Assembly: GCF_001896135.2 (NCBI RefSeq)
Contig: NZ_MPOH02000006.1
Coordinates: 186,001-250,000, forward strand
Reading direction: 5' to 3'
DNA: 64,000 nucleotides
Source of the DNA: Streptomyces phaeoluteigriseus
Lineage (GTDB): Bacteria; Actinomycetota; Actinomycetes; Streptomycetales; Streptomycetaceae
In this document: in pieces, positions 56,057-64,000 of the stretch
Layout: the number at the start of each line of letters is the position of its first letter
How positions within the stretch are numbered: position 1 is the stretch's first letter
Notes under the pieces: generated by a model
What the model saw: only the letters and a program-made list of their open reading frames with translations
What the model was told of the DNA's origin: nothing
Databases searched by the model: none
Translations under genes and position numbers: made by a program

Positions 56057-57287
56057 CGGACGACTCCCGAGAGCGAGGGGACGGAGGAGACGGCGCCGTA
56101 GACCTGGGCCACGCCGTCGGCGACGCGGTCCCAGGTGTAGCGGGCGAGGACGCGGCGCCGGCCCGCGGCGCGTACCGGGCGAGCCGGTCCGGGTCGTCGA
56201 GGAGGCCGCGGATCGTCGCGCTGAGATCGTGGTCCTCGTCGGGCGGCACCAGTACGCCGGTGACGTCGTCGACGACCGTGTCGAGCTGGCCGCCGACGGC
56301 GGTGGCGACGACGGGCGCGCGGCAGGCCATGGCCTCGACGGGAACGATGCCGAACGGCTCGTAGCGGGGCAGCGACAGCACCAGGTCGGCGCTGGACATG
56401 AGCTGGGGCATCCGGTCGGGGCTCACCCCGCCGAGGAGCGTCACCCGGTCGTCCACCCCGCACTCCTCGGCGATCACCCGCAGCCGCTCCGCCTCGGGTT
56501 CCGCGCCGAGCAGGGCGGGCTCGGGTCCGCCGGCGATGAGGAGTTCGGCGTCGGGGACGCCGGCCAGGGCGCGGATCGCCCGGTCGAACCCCTTGCGCGG
56601 GACGAGCCGGCCCACGGAGAGCAGCCGGCGGGGCGCGGACGGGGACCGCCGGGCTCCGGCGACGGGCGCGAACCGCACCGGGTCGACCCCGCAGGGGACG
56701 ACGGAGACACGGTCGCGCGGCAGCCCCATGGCGATCAGTTCCGCCACCTCGTCCTCGCAGGTGGCGATGATGCCGCGGCACTCCCGTCCCACCGCCGACT
56801 CGATCGCGAGGCGCTGCGGCGGGCTGGTGTCGGCGGTGCCCTGGTGACGCTTCTTCACGGTGCCGAGCGCGTGGTACGTCTGCACCACCGGCACCCCCAG
56901 GGCGCGCGCCCCGGCCACCGCGGCCATCCCGGACATCCAGAAGTGCGCGTGCACCACGTCGGGTCGCTCGGTGGCCCACTCCTGGGCCAGCCACGCGCCG
57001 AAGTCCGGTATGTACGGCAGGAGTTCGTCCTTGGGTATGGGGGCCGGAGGCCCGGCGGGCACATGAACCACCTTCACCCCGTCCGGTGTGGTGACCCGCT
57101 CCGGCAGCCGGGGGTCGTCGCGGCGCGTGTACACGACGACCTGGTGGCCCCGGCGGGCCAGCTGCCCGGCGAGCTGGGCCACGTACACGTTCTGTCCGCC
57201 CGCGTCCGGGCCGCCGAGCACGGCCAGGGGGCTGGCGTGCTCGGAGACCATGGCGACGCGGCCTGCGGTCGGGCGGCTGGGGCTCAT
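56053..57287 (-). pseudogene. GT4 glycosyltransferase, frame broken by one base near the 3' end
   Basis: ATG 57287. GT-B fold with MVSEHASPLAVLGGPDAGGQ, HAHFWMSGMAAVAGARA, LLSVGRLVPRKGFDRAIRAL, RYEPFGIVPVEAMACRAPVV. At 56160-56175 the frame changes. The adjacent frame gives GRRRVLARYTWDRVADGVAQ and ends VVR, overlapping the SIS start. About 410 aa when repaired. Confidence 0.82.
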
Positions 57288-58246
57288 CGGGTGACCTCCT
57301 TGATCAGGCGTTCCCAGTCGTCGCGGAAACGCCGTTCTCCGTAGCGGGCCGAAACCGCGGCCCGGCCGGCCTCCCCTGTCGCGCGGGCGTACGCGGGGTC
57401 CGCGGCGAGGCGGCGGACGGCGTCCTCCAGCACGTCGAAACGGTTGGAGACCACCCCCGCCCCCTCGGGCACGGCCTCGCGGACCTCGGTGGTGTCCAGT
57501 GCCACCACGGGCATCCCCAGGAACATGGCCTCCAGCAGGGACAGCCCGAGCGACGTCCAGCGGATCGGGTGCAGGTAGAGGCGGCAGCGGGCCATCGCCG
57601 GGTGCAGTTCGCCCTGCGGCAGGTCACGGCTGCGGCAGCGGTCGGGCAGCAGCCCGAGGTGCTCGGCGAGTCCCTCGGTGCGCATGCCGAAGACGTCCAG
57701 CGGCGCCCAGCGGGCGAACCGGGGCAGCAGATCCGTCCCGGTGGTACGGCCGCGCCGCACGGGCTCGTTGACGACGACCGCGGCGCGGACCTCCTCGCCG
57801 GTCCACAGCGGGCCCGGGTCGATGATGCCGTGCTCGATCACCGTCGTCGGCGCCCGGCCGTTGTCCCACATCAGCCGGTTGAAGTGGGTGACGTGCACGA
57901 CCGGCACGTCGGTCCGGCCGGCGAGGGGGTGGCGGGTGTCGACGGCCGTCCCGTGCGGGCTGTTGTGCTCGACGTACACCGCCGGGACGTCGACACCGGG
58001 GCGGCGGCCGGTCCACGCGTGCGCCAGTTCCAGCTCGTGCGGACGTTGCAGCACCATCAGGTCGATGTCCGCCTCGCGCAGCTCCGCGGGCCCCGCCTCG
58101 CGGACCGTGGGCGGCCAGTCCCAGGTTCTGGCCCGGCCCAGCCCGTCCGGCCCGCGGTCCGGCGTCACCGGGACGAGGAAGGTGTACGGGCCCTGGACGA
58201 ACGACGTCAGCCATGAGCCGTGCACATGCCAGACAAGAATGTTCAT
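57284..58246 (-). CDS. Glycosyltransferase (GT4-like)
   Basis: 320 aa from ATG 58246 (MNILVWHVHGSWLTSF). The C-terminal LYLHPIRWTSLGLSLLEAMF and MPVVALDTTEVREAVPEG match GT4 donor-binding regions. The N-terminal part has VLQRPHELELAHAWTG and VVHVTHFNRLMWDNG. It overlaps genes on both sides (ATGA). Confidence 0.82.
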   Translation of the reverse strand: MNILVWHVHGSWLTSFVQGPYTFLVPVTPDRGPDGLGRARTWDWPPTVREAGPAELREADIDLMVLQRPHELELAHAWTGRRPGVDVPAVYVEHNSPHGTAVDTRHPLAGRTDVPVVHVTHFNRLMWDNGRAPTTVIEHGIIDPGPLWTGEEVRAAVVVNEPVRRGRTTGTDLLPRFARWAPLDVFGMRTEGLAEHLGLLPDRCRSRDLPQGELHPAMARCRLYLHPIRWTSLGLSLLEAMFLGMPVVALDTTEVREAVPEGAGVVSNRFDVLEDAVRRLAADPAYARATGEAGRAAVSARYGERRFRDDWERLIKEVTR

Positions 58247-59250
58247 GCGTGCTCCTTGAGCAGTTTCCGCACGGCCTGCACCACGTCCTGGCCGGTGACC
58301 TCGTCCAGACAGGGATGCCCGGCCACCGGACAGTGCCGGGCCCTGCTGTCCGCGCACGGCGCCCGCTGGTCACCGAGCAGCACGCTCGGCACGCCGTACG
58401 GCCCCCAGCGCTTGGCCGGGACGACGGGCGCGAACAGGGACACGACCGGGGTGCCGACCGCCGCCGCCAGATGCGCGGGGCCGGTGTTGCCGCACACCAC
58501 GACGTCGGCGGTGCGCAGCACACCCGCCAGGGTGCGCGGCTCGGTCCTGCCGCCGAGGTCCACCGCCGTCCCCCCGCTGACCCGCCGGGTCAGGTCCCGC
58601 TCGTCGGGCCCGCCGGTGACGATCACCCGGTGACCGGCGTCGGTGAGCAGTGCGACGGCCTCGGCGCAGCGGTCGGGACTCCAGGCGCGGGCGGGCGCGC
58701 TGGCACCGGGGTGCACGACGACGTACGGGCCGTTGCCGGTCAGGGCGACGGTGTCCGGCGGCGGCAGGACACGCAGCCGCCCGTCGTCGCCGGGCGGCGG
58801 GGGGAAGCCCAGCGCGGCGGCGGTGTCGAGCGCCGCCTCGGCCTCGTGCCGGCCGGGCAGCCGCCGGTGCCGTACGTCCAGGAGACTGCCCGGGTGGTCG
58901 ACGCTGTCGGCGCCGATCCGGCCGATCCCCGCCAGCCGGAGCACCAGCGCGGTGGGCAGAGGGCTCTGGTGGAACGAGGTCAGGACGAGGGCGACGTCGA
59001 ACGCCGCCTCGCGCAGCCGCCGCACCAGAGCGTCGACGTCCGCCTTCCGCACCGGGGGCGGGTCCACGCCCTCCCACGGCGCCGACCACACCAGGACGTC
59101 GTCGACACCGGGCAGCAAGCGGGCGGCCGGTTCGCCGCGCGGCCCGCACAGCATCGTCACGTGCGTGCCGCCGGCCGCGACCGCGCGGACGGCGGGCCCG
59201 GCGAGCAGGACGTCGCCGAAGCTGTCGAGCCGTACGACCAGTGCCTTCAC
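58243..59250 (-). CDS. GT9 (heptosyltransferase-like) glycosyltransferase, second copy
   Basis: 335 aa from GTG 59250 (MKALVVRLDSFGDVLLAG). It has VVHPGASAPARAWSPDRC and GNTGPAHLAAAVGTPVVSLF, plus a Cys-rich C-terminal CADSRARHCPVAGHPC that may bind a metal. The two GT9s are not close paralogs. Confidence 0.9.
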   Translation of the reverse strand: MKALVVRLDSFGDVLLAGPAVRAVAAGGTHVTMLCGPRGEPAARLLPGVDDVLVWSAPWEGVDPPPVRKADVDALVRRLREAAFDVALVLTSFHQSPLPTALVLRLAGIGRIGADSVDHPGSLLDVRHRRLPGRHEAEAALDTAAALGFPPPPGDDGRLRVLPPPDTVALTGNGPYVVVHPGASAPARAWSPDRCAEAVALLTDAGHRVIVTGGPDERDLTRRVSGGTAVDLGGRTEPRTLAGVLRTADVVVCGNTGPAHLAAAVGTPVVSLFAPVVPAKRWGPYGVPSVLLGDQRAPCADSRARHCPVAGHPCLDEVTGQDVVQAVRKLLKEHA

Positions 59251-59804
59251 CGCAGGCCTCCCTGGGTCTGCGCCAGCAGCCGGTTGACCGCCGTGAGCAG
59301 GTCGGGGGCGGTCGCGGGCGCCGCCTCGACCTCCTCGGGCAACGTCACCGCCGTCGGGATCAGCACGCCCCGGGCGCCCGCGGCACGGGCGGCCAGCACA
59401 TCGGCCCCGATGTCACCGATCACCAGGCAGTCCCCGGGAGCGACGCCCAGCCGGCGGGCCGCCTCGATCACCAGACCGGGACGCGGCTTGCGGCAGCCGC
59501 AGCCGTCGTCGGGCACGTGCGGGCAGTACACCCAGGTGCCCAGACCGCCGAGCAGGGCGTCGACCCGGTCGTTGACCCGGCGGACGTCGGCGTCCGTGAG
59601 CAGTCCGCGGCCGATCCCCGACTGGTTGCTGACCACGCCCGTCGCAACGCCCTCGGCCCGCAGCAGGTCCAGGGCCCGCTTCGCGCCGGGCAGCAGGCGC
59701 ACCCGCTCGGGGTCGCCGTTGTAGGGCACGTCCTCGACGAGGGTGCCGTCGCGGTCGAAGAGGACGGCGGCGACCGGCACGCGGTCGGCGGTACGGCGGC
59801 TCAC
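59247..59804 (-). CDS. gmhB: GmhB-like heptose-bisphosphate phosphatase (HAD)
   Basis: 185 aa from GTG 59804. HAD motifs: LFDRDGTLVEDVPYNGDP, GVVSNQSGIGRG and CRKPRPG with the GmhB zinc cysteines (CPHVPDDGCGCRKP). GDIGADVLAARAAG is the last motif. It removes the 7-phosphate of heptose-1,7-PP, the step between the HldE activities. Confidence 0.9.
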   Translation of the reverse strand: MSRRTADRVPVAAVLFDRDGTLVEDVPYNGDPERVRLLPGAKRALDLLRAEGVATGVVSNQSGIGRGLLTDADVRRVNDRVDALLGGLGTWVYCPHVPDDGCGCRKPRPGLVIEAARRLGVAPGDCLVIGDIGADVLAARAAGARGVLIPTAVTLPEEVEAAPATAPDLLTAVNRLLAQTQGGLR

Positions 59805-60795
59805 CGACGGCCCCCCAACGGCAGCGCCCGCCGATGGCGTACCAGGCCGGCCAGCCAGTGGTGCACCGCCAGCGGCGGGATGAGGACGCTGGTGGCCGCC
59901 ATGGTGGCGACCTCGTCGCGGGTCCGCGGGCCGGGCACGATCCGGGCCGCGGCGAACTCGGCCGTGCCCAGCAGCCACAGGGACCCGGCCGCGGCGGCCG
60001 CCCGCCGCCGGCGGCCAGCGCGCACAGGGACGCGGTGAGCGCGGCCGACGTCACCAGGACGTGCCGGGGGAGCCGCCCGCGGGGCGCCTCGGCGCGGCTC
60101 CACCAGTCGCGGCCGTGCAGCCGGTTCATCAGGACGTCGTCGGCGTTGCCGCGCTGGGCCCGGACCGACACCCAGCGGTCGGCAGGCCGCACCGGGTGCC
60201 GGGTCGTGCGCAGTCCGCGCCGCAGCGTCCAGCCGGCCTCCAGAACGCGCAGCGCCAGGTCGGCGTCCTCGCGGAACGCCCGGCGGAACCGCTCGTCGAA
60301 GCCGCCCACCGCGGCCAGCGCGGCCGTCCGGTAGGCCATGTCGGCGGTCGCCCAGGCCGCTCGTTCCAGCCCGGCCGTGCCGCGTTCCCAGTCGGTCGGC
60401 CTGCGGTCCTCGGGGAGCGGGACGGTCAGCCGTCCCTGGACGCCGCCCGTGTCCGGGCCGGCCGCGTCGAGGTCGTCGGCGAGGAGCCGGGACCACTTCG
60501 GCAGCACCCGCACGTCGTCGTCGAGGAACACCGTCCAGGGCGCGGCGACCGTGCGCCAGCCGGCGTTGCGGGCCGGCGGCCGGCCCCCGCCCGCCGCTGC
60601 GCAGGGTGCGCACCCGCCCGCGCAGCACGCCGGCCGCCTCCAGCGGCAGTTCCCCGGACGGCTCCGGGCGGTCGTCGACCACGACGACCTCCTCGGGCGG
60701 ATGGTCCGCCGCCGCGGCCAGCGCCCGCAGACAGTCCGCGAGACACGGCCGCCCGATCGTCGGGATCACCACCGAGTAGGCGGCGCGCCCGTCAT
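59801..60795 (-). pseudogene. GT2 glycosyltransferase, frame broken three times by one base
   Basis: ATG 60795. The first lesion (near 60785) changes TGAPAYSVV to TGAPPTRW. The second (about 60570-60590) separates RVRTLRSGGRGPAA from RNAGWRTVAAPWTVFLDDDV. The third (about 59990-60015) separates ASLCALAAGGG from GSLWLLGTAEFAAARIVPG. A GT2 core is clear (VVIPTIGRPCLADCLRALAA, DERFRRAFREDADLALRV), and C-terminal hydrophobic segments suggest a membrane-associated enzyme. About 330 aa repaired; it overlaps both neighbours. Confidence 0.78.
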
Positions 60796-62425
60796 GCGAA
60801 CACCTTCTTCCGGCGGACCGCGAACGGACCGAGGGCGAGCAGGTCCACCGGCGCGGACCCGAAGCACTCCAGGGCGTCGCGCGGATCGTCGACCATCGGC
60901 CGGCGGCCGTGTTCAGGCTCGTGTTGACCACCACCGGCAGCCCGGTGCGCCGCTCGAAAGCGTCGATCATCCGCGCCACCAGTGGCTCCGCCGCCGGGTC
61001 GACGGTCTGGATACGGGCGGTGCCGTCCACGTGGACCACGGCCGGGATCCGCTCCCGCCACTCGGCGGCCACCTTGTGCACGAACAGCATGTACGGGCTG
61101 GGCAGCGGCCCGTCGAACAGCTCCGGCGCCCGCTCCGCCAGCACCATCGGGGCCACCGGACGGAACTCCTCCCGCCCCTTCACCGCGTTCAGCCGCTCCA
61201 GGTTCTCCGCCCGCCCCGGATGCGCCAGCAGCGAACGATGGCCGAGCGCCCGAGGCCCGTACTCGCTGCGCCCCTGGAACCAGGCCACGACACCGTCCCG
61301 CGCCAGCTCCTCGGCGACGGCCTCCGCGATGTCGGCCGGCTCCTCGTACGGTACGGCCGCCCGCTCCAGCCAGTCGCGCAGCTCGGCGTCGCTCCAGCCG
61401 CGGCCCAGTGCGGCCGTCGGCATCGCCTCCACCGTCTCCTTCTGGTGGGCGACGTGCAGCGCGGCACCCAGCGCCGTCCCGGCGTCACCGGCCGCGGGCT
61501 GCACCCAGACCCGCTCGAACGGTCCCTCCCGGTACAGCCGGGTGTTGGCCACGCAGTTCAGCGCCACCCCGCCGGCGAGGGTCAGCACGTCCTCACCGGT
61601 GCGCTCGTGCAGCCACCGCACCAGGTCGAGGAGCACCTCCTCCAGACAGGCCTGCGCGCTGGCCGCGAGGTCGGCGTGGTCCTGCGTCCAGGGGGCGCCC
61701 GCGGCACGCGGCGGGACCAACGACCCCCACGGGACGGGACGGGCCCGGAAACCGCCCTCCCCGTCCGTGCCGACGTACTCGCGCAGCCGGTCGAGGAAGC
61801 GCGCGGTGCCGTACGAGGCGAGTGCCATGACCTTGAACTCGTCGCTGCTGCGCAGGAAGCCGAGGTGCTGGGTGAGGTCCTCGTAGAACAGGCCCATCGA
61901 GTCGGGCAGGGACTGCGAGCCCAGGACGGTGAGTTCACGGTTCGCGTAGCGGCCCGCGAGGTGGGAGCCGCACTCGCCGCGGCCGTCGAGCACGAGGACC
62001 GCGCAGTCGGGGTACGGGGACGCCTGCCCCGCCGAGGCGGCATGGGCGACGTGGTGGGGGACGAAGCGCACCTTGGCCGGGTCGAGGCCGGGCAGCGCCT
62101 CGGCCAGGAACTCGGGGGCGCGGCGCGCGTACTCCTGCCGCAGGTGGTCCCAGGGGTCGTCGAGGCCGAGCCGGTCCGCCGGGCGCGCGAGGTCGGGATC
62201 GTAGGAGTAGGCGACCGCGTCCAGCTCGGACGGGTCCAGCCCGGCCTGCTCCAGGCACCAGCGGGCGGACAGTTCGGGCAGCTCCCAGGCGGAGAAGGGG
62301 ACGGGGCGTTTGCCGTGCTTGCGCCGGCTGAAACGCTCCTCCTCCGTGGCCGCCACGATCCTGCCGTCCATGACGAGCGCGGCGGCGGGATCGTGGAAGA
62401 GGGCGTTGATTCCCAGTACGCGCAT
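60792..62425 (-). pseudogene. NodU/CmcH-type carbamoyltransferase, frame broken by one base
   Basis: ATG 62425 with GGAGG 6 nt upstream. Kae1-like N-terminal domain (MRVLGINALFHDPAAALVMD, VPHHVAHAASAGQASPY, VLVLDGRGECG) and YrdC-like C-terminal domain (GRSEYGPRALGHRSLLAHPG). At about 60896-60910 one base is missing, after which MVDDPRDALECFGSAPVD and KKVFA complete it. It carbamoylates a sugar or metabolite; in this operon probably a glycan. Confidence 0.85.
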
Positions 62426-62459
62426 GCGATGCCTCCGTGGCGGGGGTGGGGGACGGGTC

Positions 62460-63449
62460 TCAGAGCTGCGGCTCCCGCGTCGGCTGGGTCGCGGCGAAGT
62501 AGGCGATCGTGTGCTTGATGCCTTCCTCCCAGGGCACCCTCGGCGCCCAGCCCAGCAGCTCCCGGGCCAGCGTCGTGTCCGGTCGGCGGCGCTGCGGATC
62601 GTCGACGGGACGGTCGACGAACTCGATCCGCGAGCCGGACCCCGTCAGCTCCACCACCCGGCGCGCGATGTCCCGGACCGTGACCTCGTCGGTCCCGCCG
62701 ATGTTCACCGGCCGCACCGAGTGGCTCGCGGCCACCAGCAGGACCCCGTCGACCGTGTCGTCCACGTAGCAGAGGGACCGCGTCTGACCGCCGTCACCCG
62801 CCACCGTCAGCGGCTCACCGGCCAGCGCCTGACACACGAAGGTGGGCACCGCACGCCCGTCGTGGGCTCGCATCCGCGGCCCGTACGTGTTGAACAGCCG
62901 GACGATGCCCGCGTCGGTGTCCCGGGCCCGCACATGGGCGGTCACCAGCGCCTCCGAGAACCGCTTGGCCTCGTCGTACACGCTGCGCGGGCCGACGGGA
63001 TTGACGTTGCCCCAGTAGTCCTCGCGCTGTGGATGCTCCAGCGGATCGCCGTACACCTCGGACGTGGAGGCCAGCAGGAACCTGGCACCGTCACGTTCCG
63101 TGACGGTCAGCATGTTGCGCGTGCCCGCACTGCCGACGTCGAGCGTCTCCAGCGGCAGCCGCAGATAGTCGACGGGCGAGGCCGGACACGCGAAGTGCAG
63201 GACCAGGTCGTACGGCCCCTCCAGGCGCTCCGGGCAGTCCGCCGAGGAGACGTCGCACTCGACGAACCGGAAGCCGGGGTGGCCCTCGAGGTGGGCGATG
63301 TTCGCCCGTGAACCGGACAGCAGGTTGTCGGCGCAGTCGACTTCGGCACCTGAAGCCAGCAGGCGTTCGCACAGATGGCTGCCGAGGAAGCCGGCGCCGC
63401 CGGTCACCACGGCACGACGCCAGGGCAGGCTGGGGATCGCATCATTCAT
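62460..63449 (-). CDS. SDR epimerase / UXS-like nucleotide-sugar enzyme
   Basis: 329 aa from ATG 63449 (GAAGGA 6 nt upstream). Rossmann motif [17 protein letters not shown], then [25 protein letters not shown] (YxxxK) and [11 protein letters not shown]. It resembles UDP-glucuronate decarboxylase (UDP-xylose forming) and related epimerases. First gene of the (-) operon. Confidence 0.85.
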   Translation of the reverse strand: MNDAIPSLPWRRAVVTGGAGFLGSHLCERLLASGAEVDCADNLLSGSRANIAHLEGHPGFRFVECDVSSADCPERLEGPYDLVLHFACPASPVDYLRLPLETLDVGSAGTRNMLTVTERDGARFLLASTSEVYGDPLEHPQREDYWGNVNPVGPRSVYDEAKRFSEALVTAHVRARDTDAGIVRLFNTYGPRMRAHDGRAVPTFVCQALAGEPLTVAGDGGQTRSLCYVDDTVDGVLLVAASHSVRPVNIGGTDEVTVRDIARRVVELTGSGSRIEFVDRPVDDPQRRRPDTTLARELLGWAPRVPWEEGIKHTIAYFAATQPTREPQL

Positions 63450-63849
63450 GGGACGTCCTTCGCTCGCGCCCGGTAACGCCTTCACGAGGTCGGCGCACTG
63501 ATCCGGTGCGGCACGGGAGGCTGTGGAGTGGGTGAAGGAACAGGACGCGCGGAGTGCTGCGCGGCAGTGCCGCCCTGATCGGCCGCCGTTTTCCCGACGG
63601 CACCGGCTCGAAGTCACCGGGACAGTAGCTTTCACACGTTGATCCCTATTGTGCTCAGGCACCGGCCGTCCCGCGACCGCGGCACAGGAGCACCGTCCCG
63701 CACCGGCGGCACCACCGGGCCCGTTCGCACCCCGTGCACCACGGACGCGGGAGTCACCCGGCGGAACCGGTGTCGGCCGCGCGGCCCGGGGCACCCGGGC
63801 CCTGGCGGGTCGCCCCGGGCCCGCCGTGCCGAGGCTGGAGGTGAAGGAC
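63450..63849. promoter_or_regulatory. Divergent region upstream of the glycan operon
   Basis: 400 bp with no gene. It must contain the (-) operon promoter and that of the hemerythrin-like gene. I cannot assign boxes. Confidence 0.35.
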
Positions 63850-64000
63850 ATGGGTCATGGTGGGAACGTCATCGACGAGCTGATGACCGATCATCGTGAG
63901 GTCGAGGAGTTGTTCGGCAAGATCGAGGCGCTGCCGTCCGGCCACAAGGACCGCAAGATGTACGCCGACCAGGTCACGATGGAGCTGGTCAGGCACTCGG
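63850..64000 (+). CDS. Hemerythrin-like (HHE) domain protein, 3' partial
   Basis: ATG 63850, with GGAGG 8 nt upstream, gives MGHGGNVIDELMTDHREVEE, LFGKIEALPSG and on to the window end. His in MTDHREVEELF matches the first iron-binding helix of HHE proteins (O2 or NO/redox sensing). The remainder is outside. Confidence 0.8.
   Translation, partial: MGHGGNVIDELMTDHREVEELFGKIEALPSGHKDRKMYADQVTMELVRHS

Overview
High-GC actinobacterial DNA, almost certainly a Streptomyces chromosome. The evidence is strong G/C at third codon positions, many GTG starts, ATGA/GTGA gene overlaps, and families typical of streptomycetes: a SARP-type STAND regulator, a DUF574-type methyltransferase, a SpoIIE phosphatase with an anti-sigma kinase domain, a type III PKS, and a group 1h (group 5, actinobacterial) [NiFe] hydrogenase. 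No rRNA, tRNA, CRISPR array or intact insertion sequence was seen.

Layout. (1) 3-15450: a (+) hydrogenase locus: a zinc-ribbon protein, hypX, hhyS, hhyL, a NifU-like gene, three conserved unknowns (DUF5947-like, DUF6084-like, a 476-aa protein), a maturation protease, a 34-aa membrane peptide, then hypA-B-F-C-D-E. It ends in a strong two-way hairpin. (2) 15513-20020: a hydrophilic protein, a degenerate stretch, a divergent imine-reductase-like/MerR pair, a BON-domain remnant and a type III PKS. (3) 20021-30053: a SpoIIE/HATPase phosphatase, then kdpFABC, a truncated kdpE and kdpD. (4) 30129-34427: small proteins mixed with gene remnants (GH42 fragment, sigma region-4 fragment, frameshifted VOC protein). 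(5) 34581-41293: two divergent STAND regulators flanked by a small protein that shares a short motif with one of them. (6) 41290-51091: an unknown overlapping gene pair, GCS2 ligase, EF-hand protein, SAM methyltransferase, RNase H-fold protein, secreted M19-like hydrolase, TetR and a STAS-ANTAR-GAF regulator. (7) 51225-63449: a long (-) operon for a heptose/glycan pathway (GmhA-like, HldE-like, GmhB-like, GT9, GT4 and GT2 enzymes, carbamoyltransferase, UXS-like epimerase). (8) 63850 to the end: start of a hemerythrin-like gene.

How it works together. The hydrogenase locus holds structural subunits, cluster-assembly candidates, cyanide/CO/Ni insertion factors and the protease. It could make an O2-tolerant H2-scavenging enzyme. 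The kdp block encodes high-affinity K+ uptake, but its response regulator is broken here. The (-) glycan operon has the enzymes to activate a heptose as a nucleotide sugar, plus several glycosyltransferases, in an organism with no LPS.

Caution. At least thirteen places show a conserved protein continuing in the frame that one missing base would explain. They include the NifU-like gene, hypD, a VOC gene, the SARP 3' end, the RNase H-fold gene and five glycan genes. Most lie in GGCC/GCCG-rich runs, and downstream overlaps stay intact. Uncorrected consensus deletions are a likelier explanation than pseudogenes, except for one GT2 copy that also carries a nonsense codon.
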